Assembly: GCA_015068175.1 (NCBI GenBank)
Contig: SVLA01000050.1
Location: 1-12,401, forward strand
Origin: Oscillospiraceae bacterium
GTDB lineage: Bacteria; Bacillota_A; Clostridia; Oscillospirales; Oscillospiraceae
Direction of reading: 5' to 3'
DNA length: 12,401 bases
The notes under the pieces were generated by a model. That model was not told where the DNA came from, did not search any database, and worked only from the letters and a program-made list of their open reading frames with translations. The translations under genes and the position numbers were made by a program. Numbering within the stretch: the first letter of the stretch is position 1; the number at the start of each line of letters is the position of its first letter. Positions 1 through 6,308 of the stretch are shown here, in pieces.

Positions 1-1028
1 TTCTCGGTCTCGCCGGTACGGGCGTTGACCAGGGTGGTATCGGCATTGATCTCGCCGGAGAGGACCTTAACGAAGGAATACTTGCCGTACTGATCGGAAA
101 CGGTCTTCCACACGAATGCGGAGGGCACGCCGCCGGGAGAAACGACGAACTCTTCCACCTTGCCGTCGGCGGTGGTGGCCTTGTGGTAGTTGCCTTCCAT
201 GGGGTTGGGCAGCAGGTCGATGATGTGATCCATCAGCATCAGGCTGCCCAGGCAGGTCATGCCGGAACCGCACAGCACGGGGAACAGGCTCAGATCGCGG
301 ACGCCCTGGTGCAGGCCCTTGATCATTTCGGCGTAGGTGAAATCGTCACCCTCGAAGAAGCGGTCCATCAGCTCTTCGTCGGTCTCGGCGACGGCTTCCT
401 TCAGGGCATCATGGAATTCCTCAATGACGGATTCTTTGTCGCCGGGAACGGAGATCTCCACCCGCTTCAGGTTCTGCATCTCGTAAGCCCGCTTATTCAG
501 CACGTCGATGATGCCAGTGACCTTCTTGGAAGCATTCCAGATGGGCACCACCACGGGGGCGATCTTGTTGCCGTACTTCTCGCGCAGAGCTTCGAAGGTG
601 GCGTTATAGTCGGAGTTGTCCTCGTCTACCTTGGAGATGTAGACAAAGCGGGGCATGTTGCGCTCTTCGCAATACTTCCAGGCCTTTTCAAAGCCGACGG
701 TGATGCCGTCCTTGGCGGATAGCACCAGGATGGCGGCGTCAGCGGCGCGGAGCGCTTCCATGACGGCGCCGGCAAAGTCAAAAGCACCGGGCGCATCCAG
801 CAGGTTGATCTTATGGTTGTGATACTCCAGGGGGATCACAGAAGTGGAGATGGAAATATTGCGGCGCACCTCTTCGGGATCGTAGTCGGAGACGGTGTTG
901 CCGTCGGCGTTCTTGCCCATACGGAGGATGGCGCCGGTCATGTAAAGCAGGCTCTCGGCCAGGGCGGATTTGCCGCTGCCGCTATGGCCCAGCAGGACAA
1001 CGTTGCGGATCGAATTGACAGTGTACAT
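1..1028 (-). CDS. EF-G-like translational GTPase (FusA paralogue), N-terminal part
   Basis: Partial: ATG at 1028-1026, 342 codons, then it runs off the left edge. Visible order: GTPase domain, then the start of the EF-G domain II barrel (around PSAFVWKTVSDQYGKYSFVKVLSGEI-like residues near the edge). G1 is GHSGSGKS (residues 14-21), G3 is DAPGAFDF (78-85) and G4 is SKVD. Canonical EF-G has AHIDAGKT, DTPGHVDF and NKMD, so this belongs to the EF-G-like/FusA2-type paralogues rather than the housekeeping elongation factor. By family it should be a ribosome-associated cytosolic GTPase; the exact role of these paralogues is poorly defined. The G3 His that drives GTP hydrolysis in EF-G is Ala82 here. 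The start is fixed by AAAGGAG 11 nt upstream and a strong promoter. It appears to be the first gene of its unit. Confidence 0.9.
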   Translation of the reverse strand, partial: MYTVNSIRNVVLLGHSGSGKSALAESLLYMTGAILRMGKNADGNTVSDYDPEEVRRNISISTSVIPLEYHNHKINLLDAPGAFDFAGAVMEALRAADAAILVLSAKDGITVGFEKAWKYCEERNMPRFVYISKVDEDNSDYNATFEALREKYGNKIAPVVVPIWNASKKVTGIIDVLNKRAYEMQNLKRVEISVPGDKESVIEEFHDALKEAVAETDEELMDRFFEGDDFTYAEMIKGLHQGVRDLSLFPVLCGSGMTCLGSLMLMDHIIDLLPNPMEGNYHKATTADGKVEEFVVSPGGVPSAFVWKTVSDQYGKYSFVKVLSGEINADTTLVNARTGETE

Positions 1029-1105
1029 GGTAATAAAAACTCCTTTCGAGAGGGTGGTCTCCCCTCCTCTTTCCTGTTCGGCGCATAGCGCACCGCAATA
1101 CAGAC

Positions 1106-1134
1106 ATTATACACGAAAGGTTTCAGCTTTTCAA
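1106..1134 (-). promoter_or_regulatory. Sigma-A-type promoter of the EF-G-like gene
   Basis: On the minus strand, -35 TTGAAA (1134-1129) and a perfect -10 TATAAT (1111-1106) are separated by exactly 17 nt. Transcription should start near 1099, giving a leader of about 70 nt before the ATG at 1028. The ribosome binding site AAAGGAG sits at about 1040-1046. Confidence 0.85.
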
Positions 1135-1325
1135 TGATTATTTTATTTAATTCGTAAAATTGGTCAAAATGGCAGACCGGCGCCTGCTTCTCTGTGCAAA
1201 ATATACAAAATTTGGGGGTATGCTTCGGCAGGGTGCATAAATGCCCGTAAAGAATTCGTCGATGCCGGATTCAAAAAAAGCAAAAATACGGAAAATGGGG
1301 TTTATGGTACGCCTTCCGACGATCC
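1135..1325. other. Intergenic, AT-rich, no gene seen
   Basis: This stretch lies between the EF-G-like promoter and a palindromic element. It holds A/T runs and only short reading frames without ribosome binding sites. I see no promoter facing right and no RNA-gene structure. Confidence 0.5.
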
Positions 1326-1396
1326 GTAGGGACACCCCTCCCGGGGTGTCCGTCGAACCCCATTCAAGGGGGATACCCGAGGACGGGTGTCCCTAC
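1326..1396. repeat. Palindromic intergenic element (REP/MITE-like)
   Basis: A perfect 12-bp inverted repeat, GTAGGGACACCC at 1326-1337 and GGGTGTCCCTAC at 1385-1396, encloses two further competing hairpins. One is GACACCCC/GGGGTGTC at 1331-1338 and 1343-1350 with a 4-nt loop. The other is GGATACCC/GGGTGTCC at 1371-1378 and 1385-1392 with one G-T pair. No T-run follows on either strand, so it is not a simple intrinsic terminator. The architecture resembles dispersed extragenic palindromes of gut Clostridia; whether it is repeated in this genome cannot be seen from one copy. Confidence 0.6.
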
Positions 1397-1452
1397 CAGA
1401 TACCACACAACAGATCGATAACCTGGCATTTACATTTTCTTGAAAGACTGAA

Positions 1453-1478
1453 AGCCGGCGGGAGAATCCCCGCCGGCT
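1453..1478 (-). terminator. Probable terminator of the rlmB / P-type-ATPase-like operon
   Basis: A perfect 10-bp GC-rich stem (AGCCGGCGGG with CCCGCCGGCT, 1478-1469 and 1462-1453) has a 6-nt loop and lies 17 nt past the stop codon of the minus-strand gene. The following U-tract is short and interrupted (TTTCAGTCTTTC), so termination may be partial. Confidence 0.65.
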
Positions 1479-1494
1479 CGGATCGGTTTATAGG

Positions 1495-3555
1495 TTATAC
1501 GGCACGGGTCCATTCGGTGATCAGCAGGCCCGGGACCAGCCATACCAAGTGGTACAGCAGGATATTGGCGGAGGTCAGCAGATGTTCCGCGCCCACAGCC
1601 ACCAGGGCGCCCACGATGGCCAGGCCCAAAATGCCTCCCAGCAGATGGACCACGGTGCCGGCGATGGCGCTGGCATGGTAAGCCCGGGCGCCGGTGACCG
1701 TATAGGCCAGGCTGGCCAGGCCCTCATCGGTGGTCATGGACAAGGCCACGGTGTCCGGATCCGCCTGACGGGCCGCCAGGGCGGCGCGGGCAGCGCGGTC
1801 GGGGAAGGCGATACGGCGGCTGTTGATGCCGAATTTGGCCCGCAGGAAACCGTCGGTGAGCATGAAGTCGCCGGTGGTCATGACCGGGGTCAGGCGGCGG
1901 TAAGCGCAGAGGGTGGTCAGGCCCAGGGCGGCGGACTTCATACGGCCGTAGGTCACAGCGAAAACGCCGGCCAGTTCGCCGTCGATGGAGACATAGACCG
2001 CCTGGTTGACTTTGGTGCCCTTGGGCATCTCCACGCCCATACTCTGCATAAAGGCGGGGGTGCCGGCCAGGACCGGTTCGTTGTGGATGATGCCGCCGAT
2101 GCCGCCGGGGTAACTGCGCAGCTCGGTGACATCGTAATGGCGGCCGCCGCGGCTGTCCAGGAGCTGCTGCATCAGCGGAGCAATGGTGCCGCCGTCGGCG
2201 CAGATCAGGGCAGCGGCGCAGGACACCACTTCATCGGGGGTGCGGCTGCCGTAGAATTTCACGCCGTTGAGTTTGGTGGAGCCCACGGGGAAAATGTCCG
2301 TATCCGTCAGGGGGAATGCGGCGGGGCGGCTGAGGCCCGCCACGCCCTGCCAGCCGCAAATGACGCTGCCATGCCTGCTCAGGCGGCGCTGAAGGAGCAT
2401 CATGGGGCGGCTGAAGGCCACATGGGTGCTGACGGGCAGGGCCACCAGCAGAGCCACGGTGAAGACCTGCAGACCCTGGGTCATCCCCTGCAGCACGCCT
2501 GCGGCGATGCCGCCGGCCAGGGCCAGGAACAATGCCGCCAGGGCATAGCCGCTGATGACTTTTTCCGGGGTGGAGGGCAGATCATACTGATCCATGAAGT
2601 CTTCCACCTGGCCTTCGCCCTTCAGATAGCCGGGGCGGCCTTCGTAATAATCCGGGGTCAGCACCAGGCTGTTCAGCCGGATGGCTTTACGCATGGTGTC
2701 CATTTGGGACATTTCGGTACTGCGCTTCTGGCCGGCGCTCCACAGCGACATGGTCATATGGACGCAGAAGGCCGCGCAGCAAGGCAGGCGGAGCTGCCTC
2801 AGGGCCAAAACCGCATCCAGGCAGCAGGCCAGGAAGCTGAACACCAGCAGGGTATCCGGGGTGAAGCGGCGGCGCAGAAGGCTGCCCAGGCCGCCCAAAA
2901 GCTGGTAACTGCCCAAAAGGGCGGACATCAGCAGCATCAGGGCCTGGCTGAACACCAGCAGGCGCATCCGGTCCGGGCTGACCATGCCCAGTTCGTACAG
3001 GGCCACAGCGCCCACGGCGGCCACGGAGACCAGGGCGCTGAGGAAAACGGCGGCATGCAATTTGCCCAGGCCCATCTCCTCCAGTTCGTAGTACCGGCGC
3101 TCGGGGCCTTCCACCAGTTTCTTTTTCAGTTCCCGGAGGCGGTTCTTGGGACGGAACACGATGGGTTCCGGGGGGATGTAATCGCTGATGGGGTCCTCAT
3201 ATTCCGGCTCCCAGCCTTCAGAGAAGGGTTCGGTCACGTCCTCCGGGGGCGTATAGACCACGGGGACGGGTTCCGGGTCTGCGCCGTCGTCTCCCTGACC
3301 GGGGAGGGTGAAGCGGATGGTGCCGTCATCGTCGCCGTCCAGTTCTTCCTGCTCCCGGACGGCGCGGACCACCGCATCCAGGCGGACGGTGTCGCCGCTT
3401 TGGGCCTCAGGCGCCGGTTCGGGAACGGTGCCGTCCCAAATGCGGACAAACTCCTCCTCTTCCCCGTCCTCCGGGGGCGGCATCCGGCCGAATTCTTTCA
3501 GGATCTCCTCCAGGTCGAGACCGTCCTGGGGGGTTCCGTTGTCAAACTCATCCAT
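1495..3555 (-). CDS. Degenerate P1B-type ATPase-like membrane protein (probable pseudoenzyme)
   Basis: A 686-residue protein. Residues 1-135 are acidic, Pro-rich and probably disordered. About eight membrane helices follow, in P1B order: four (about 167-189, 199-222, 234-254, 257-273), a short cytosolic A-domain-like segment (274-335), two (336-356, 361-382), a large P/N-like cytosolic region (383-627) and two C-terminal (628-651, 660-681). By spacing, CPC of M4 reads VST, and the ATP motif ten residues on reads SRP384. DKTGT becomes DTDIF (D418), 33 residues further; this spacing matches active pumps. The N-domain HP motif is absent, TGD is kept (561-563), and GDGxND is lost (MTTDEG, about 607-612). 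The fold therefore seems conserved while catalysis is lost; that reading is inference from motif alignment. The start has AAGGAG 8 nt upstream. It lies 12 nt after rlmB, so the two are cotranscribed. Function unknown. Confidence 0.65.
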   Translation of the reverse strand: MDEFDNGTPQDGLDLEEILKEFGRMPPPEDGEEEEFVRIWDGTVPEPAPEAQSGDTVRLDAVVRAVREQEELDGDDDGTIRFTLPGQGDDGADPEPVPVVYTPPEDVTEPFSEGWEPEYEDPISDYIPPEPIVFRPKNRLRELKKKLVEGPERRYYELEEMGLGKLHAAVFLSALVSVAAVGAVALYELGMVSPDRMRLLVFSQALMLLMSALLGSYQLLGGLGSLLRRRFTPDTLLVFSFLACCLDAVLALRQLRLPCCAAFCVHMTMSLWSAGQKRSTEMSQMDTMRKAIRLNSLVLTPDYYEGRPGYLKGEGQVEDFMDQYDLPSTPEKVISGYALAALFLALAGGIAAGVLQGMTQGLQVFTVALLVALPVSTHVAFSRPMMLLQRRLSRHGSVICGWQGVAGLSRPAAFPLTDTDIFPVGSTKLNGVKFYGSRTPDEVVSCAAALICADGGTIAPLMQQLLDSRGGRHYDVTELRSYPGGIGGIIHNEPVLAGTPAFMQSMGVEMPKGTKVNQAVYVSIDGELAGVFAVTYGRMKSAALGLTTLCAYRRLTPVMTTGDFMLTDGFLRAKFGINSRRIAFPDRAARAALAARQADPDTVALSMTTDEGLASLAYTVTGARAYHASAIAGTVVHLLGGILGLAIVGALVAVGAEHLLTSANILLYHLVWLVPGLLITEWTRAV

Positions 3556-3567
3556 AAAGTTCTCTCC

Positions 3568-4413
3568 TTACAAAAGCCGCTGGCGAACTGCCTCGTACAG
3601 TAAAATGGAAGCGGCGGCGGAAGCATTCAGGGACGTGATGCGGCCTTTCATGGGGATGTGGACCATCACATCGCAATTCTTGCGGACCAGGGGGCTCATG
3701 CCGTCGCCCTCGTTGCCGATGACGATGGCGGCGGGGCCGGTGAGGTCGGCCTTATACATGGGGATGGAGCCTTCTGCGGCGGTGCCGAAGACCCAGACGC
3801 CCTTTTCCTTCAGTTCCTGGATGGCGTTGTTGATATTGGTGACACGGGCCACCTTCATATACTCCACCGCGCCGGCAGATGCCTTGGCCACGGTGGCGGT
3901 AAGGCCCACGCTACGGCGCTTGGGGATGATGACGCCATGGGCGCCGGCACATTCGGCCGAACGCATGATGGCGCCCAGGTTATGGGGGTCGGACAGCTCA
4001 TCGCAGATGACGATGAGGGCGTTCTCGCCCCGGGCGGCGGCTTCCTCCAAAATATCGTCGATCGTGCAATAGTCATGGGCGGCGGCCAGGGCGATGATGC
4101 CCTGGTGGGCCCGGGTGGTGGACATCTGATCCAGCTTCCGGCGGTCCACCGGCACCACCACGGCGCCGGCTTCCTTAGCCTGGGCCGCCAGGCGCTGCAG
4201 GGCCCGGTCCGTATCGCCGTCGGCCACGAAGACCTTATCAATGGTGCGGCCTGCTTTCAGGGCCTCGGTAATGGCATTGCGGCCTTCGAGCTGGCCTTCC
4301 ACTTCCTCCACGGGTTCCGGGGGGCGCTGGCCGAAACGGTCGGCGCGGCGGCGGTCATCCCGGGGGCCGCGGCGCTTCTCTTCATTGCCCTGAGGGCGGC
4401 GTTTTTCGTTCAT
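3568..4413 (-). CDS. rlmB: 23S rRNA 2'-O-ribose methyltransferase RlmB (TrmH/SpoU family)
   Basis: A 281-residue SPOUT enzyme predicted to methylate the 2'-OH of the guanosine corresponding to E. coli G2251 in the 23S rRNA P-loop, using SAM. The N-terminal 45 residues are Arg/Glu-rich and poorly ordered. A substrate-binding domain follows (EGRNAITEALKAG), then the trefoil-knot domain with motif 1 (SDPHNLGAIMRSAECAGAHG), motif 2 (IVIGNEGDGMS) and motif 3 (IPMKGRITSLNASAAASILLYE). The reading frame stays open to 4473, but that upstream ATG lies inside the -35 element. The start at 4413 has GGAG 9 nt upstream and lies downstream of the promoter, so it is chosen. It leads an operon with the P-type-ATPase-like gene. 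The specific RlmB assignment, versus another TrmH relative, is likely but not certain. Confidence 0.92.
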   Translation of the reverse strand: MNEKRRPQGNEEKRRGPRDDRRRADRFGQRPPEPVEEVEGQLEGRNAITEALKAGRTIDKVFVADGDTDRALQRLAAQAKEAGAVVVPVDRRKLDQMSTTRAHQGIIALAAAHDYCTIDDILEEAAARGENALIVICDELSDPHNLGAIMRSAECAGAHGVIIPKRRSVGLTATVAKASAGAVEYMKVARVTNINNAIQELKEKGVWVFGTAAEGSIPMYKADLTGPAAIVIGNEGDGMSPLVRKNCDVMVHIPMKGRITSLNASAAASILLYEAVRQRLL

Positions 4414-4446
4414 AATGATCCACTCCGTACAGTGATAGATGGTATC

Positions 4447-4475
4447 ATTATAGCAGATTGTTTGTCGTTGCACAA
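4447..4475 (-). promoter_or_regulatory. Promoter of the rlmB operon
   Basis: On the minus strand, -35 TTGTGC (4475-4470), a 17-nt spacer and a perfect -10 TATAAT (4452-4447) are present. The -10 is preceded by TGC, giving an extended -10. The predicted RNA starts near 4440, which rules out the upstream in-frame ATG at 4473 as the rlmB start. Confidence 0.85.
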
Positions 4476-4544
4476 CTGCTTTTTTCCCGGAACACGGGAT
4501 TTTTTGCCTTCACGGTTTGGAAAGAAAATCTTAAAAAAATAGAC

Positions 4545-4573
4545 TTGAATCCGCCTGTTTTTCGGTCTATAAT
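4545..4573 (+). promoter_or_regulatory. Promoter of the phosphoglycerol-transferase-like gene
   Basis: -35 TTGAAT (4545-4550), exactly 17 nt, then -10 TATAAT (4568-4573). The leader is about 33 nt, with AAAGGA at 4596-4601. It faces away from the rlmB promoter, so the 200-bp gap is a divergent control region. Confidence 0.85.
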
Positions 4574-4613
4574 GGGTCCTGTACTGAATTTATGGTAAAG
4601 GACATCCAAAACC

Positions 4614-6125
4614 ATGACCACGAAACAGAGAAAACAGAAAAATACAACTGCCGGGCGGGTCCTGAGGATCCTGGGCGAGTGCGCCCTGATGGTCTTTGTG
4701 CTGGTGGCCTTTTTGTGCTTCTTCGGTGCTATGTGCTACCGCGGCATTTACGGCGACACCGGCTTTGATTCGGTGCTTTACACCCTCTTCGGCGGCCTGG
4801 GCGGCATGCAGCCGGGTCTGCTGTGGAAATTTATGGCGGGGGCCGTGCTTCCTTCCGTACTGCTGACCGTCGCCATGGGCCTGCTGATCCACGACCCCAA
4901 ACGGGGCAAGCGGATGCCCAAGCCCAAGACCCTGCGGATCGTCAGCGCGGTTCTGAGCCTGGGCCTGATCGTCCACGCCGCATTCAACGTGGGCCTTGTG
5001 GGCTATGTTTGGGATCAGCTCCATCTGAGCGGTCTTTATGAGACGCAGTACAAAGATCCCAACAAGGTGGAGATCACCTTCCCCGAAGAAAAGCGGAACC
5101 TGATCTACATTTATCTGGAATCCATGGAGACCAGTTTTCTGTCCACGGCGGACGGCGGCGCCATGGCGGTGGATCTGATCCCGGAACTGCATCAACTGGC
5201 GAAGGACAACCTCAATTTCTCCCACAACACCAACATCGGCGGCATGGTGGAGGTCCCCGGCGCGACCTGGACGGCCGGTGCCATGGTGGCCCACAGCGCC
5301 GGTGTGCCCATGGTGGCGCCGTCGGATCTGGAGGACACTTTCAACGGCTACGGCAAGGACGGTGTGTTTCTGCCGGGTCTGACCACGCTGTACAACATCC
5401 TCCACGACGAAGGCTACTACCAGGCATTGATGGTGGGCAGCGACGCCAATTTCGGCGGCCGAAAGACCTACTTTGAGACCCACGGCGTGGACAAGGTCTA
5501 CGATCTGTACACCGCCCGGGTCGACGGCATCATCCCCGGCAATTATTTCGTTTGGTGGGGCATGGAAGATCTGCATCTTTACGAATATGCCAAGCAGGAA
5601 CTGACGGAAATGGCGGCCATGGATCAGCCCTTCGCCTTTACCATGCTGACGGTGGACACCCATCACGTGGGCGGCTACAAGTGCAGCCTCTGCGGCAGCG
5701 ATTACGCGGAAAACTACGACAACGTTTACGCCTGCGCCAGCAAGCAGATCCTGAGCTTTATCCAATGGATCCAGGAGCAGGATTTCTACGAGAACACCAC
5801 CATTATCATCACCGGCGACCACTTTTCCATGGACTCCGGGTACTTCAAGCGGGTGGCCGGAGAAGGCTACGTCCGCCACGGTTACAACTGCTTTATAAAT
5901 GCGGCGGCGGAGCCGGCCGGCAGCACCGAAAACCGGGTGTTTACCCCCCTGGATATGTTTCCCACCACTCTGGCAGCCATGGGCTGCCAGATCGATGAGG
6001 ACCAATTGGGCCTCGGCGTAAATCTGTTCAGCGGAAAGCCTACGCTGGCGGAGCAGATGGGATACGAGGCATTTTGCGAGGAGCTGAAACAGCGTTCGGA
6101 ATACTACGAAAATCATTTTCATTAA
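4614..6125 (+). CDS. MdoB/LtaS-like membrane phosphoglycerol transferase (sulfatase fold)
   Basis: A 503-residue protein with three N-terminal membrane helices (about 18-42, 68-92, 107-132) and an extracellular alkaline-phosphatase/sulfatase-fold domain (about 160-480). Expected metal and catalytic residues are visible: E169 in YLESMETS, a Thr nucleophile in PGATWTAGAM (T218 or T220), D348/H350/H351 in VDTHH, and D402/H403 in ITGDH. The text is closer to the E. coli OpgB/MdoB branch (phosphoglycerol transfer to glucans) than to Staphylococcus LtaS, including a CSLC pair (C357, C360). By family it would move glycerol phosphate from phosphatidylglycerol to a cell-envelope acceptor; the acceptor is unknown here. 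LtaS usually has five helices, so three fits this MdoB-like group. Monocistronic, with its own promoter and terminator. The ATG has AAAGGA 12 nt upstream. Confidence 0.85.
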   Translation: MTTKQRKQKNTTAGRVLRILGECALMVFVLVAFLCFFGAMCYRGIYGDTGFDSVLYTLFGGLGGMQPGLLWKFMAGAVLPSVLLTVAMGLLIHDPKRGKRMPKPKTLRIVSAVLSLGLIVHAAFNVGLVGYVWDQLHLSGLYETQYKDPNKVEITFPEEKRNLIYIYLESMETSFLSTADGGAMAVDLIPELHQLAKDNLNFSHNTNIGGMVEVPGATWTAGAMVAHSAGVPMVAPSDLEDTFNGYGKDGVFLPGLTTLYNILHDEGYYQALMVGSDANFGGRKTYFETHGVDKVYDLYTARVDGIIPGNYFVWWGMEDLHLYEYAKQELTEMAAMDQPFAFTMLTVDTHHVGGYKCSLCGSDYAENYDNVYACASKQILSFIQWIQEQDFYENTTIIITGDHFSMDSGYFKRVAGEGYVRHGYNCFINAAAEPAGSTENRVFTPLDMFPTTLAAMGCQIDEDQLGLGVNLFSGKPTLAEQMGYEAFCEELKQRSEYYENHFH

Positions 6126-6131
6126 GCAAGG

Positions 6132-6167
6132 AGCCGGCGGGGACGAAAACCTGCCGGCTTTTGATTT
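6132..6167 (+). terminator. Intrinsic terminator after the phosphoglycerol transferase gene
   Basis: Stem AGCCGGCGGG (6132-6141) pairs with CCTGCCGGCT (6150-6159), with one G-T pair and an 8-nt loop. It is followed by TTTTGATTT and lies just after the TAA. The 5' arm is the same ten bases as the 5' arm of the terminator at 1453-1478. Confidence 0.85.
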
Positions 6168-6235
6168 CAGGGCCGTTCATTTACAGTTTTGCATGGAATT
6201 AACAGAAAATTTACGGGTTTTTCGGGCATCCTTCA

Positions 6236-6264
6236 TTGCAGAATGCGAAAAATTATGTTATGAT
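6236..6264 (+). promoter_or_regulatory. Promoter of the ftsH-like gene
   Basis: -35 TTGCAG (6236-6241), a 17-nt spacer and -10 TATGAT (6259-6264). The leader is about 37 nt and contains AAAGGAG 7 nt before the ATG at 6309. Confidence 0.75.
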
Positions 6265-6308
6265 GCCTTGTAATTAATACAGTATCCGTTGGGTAAAGGA
6301 GTATCAAT

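Noticed and set aside
1241..1681. 146-codon plus-strand frame across the palindromic element
   Set aside because: It spans a repeat and a terminator and overlaps the end of a real gene; no ribosome binding site.
1549..3603. 684-codon open frame on the plus strand opposite the pseudo-ATPase
   Set aside because: It is a GC-rich mirror frame with low-complexity Gly/Ala/His/Gln text and no ribosome binding site; the minus-strand protein has coherent helices and motifs.
4414..4473. Upstream in-frame ATG adding 20 residues to RlmB
   Set aside because: The ATG lies in the -35 element and upstream of the predicted transcription start; the internal ATG has a ribosome binding site.
4590..6122. 510-codon open frame on the minus strand opposite the phosphoglycerol transferase
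   Set aside because: No family signal; the plus-strand frame carries all catalytic residues and has promoter and terminator.
1453..6167. Shared AGCCGGCGGG arm in two terminators as a repeat family
   Set aside because: Ten GC-rich bases in stable stems can recur by chance; flanks do not match.
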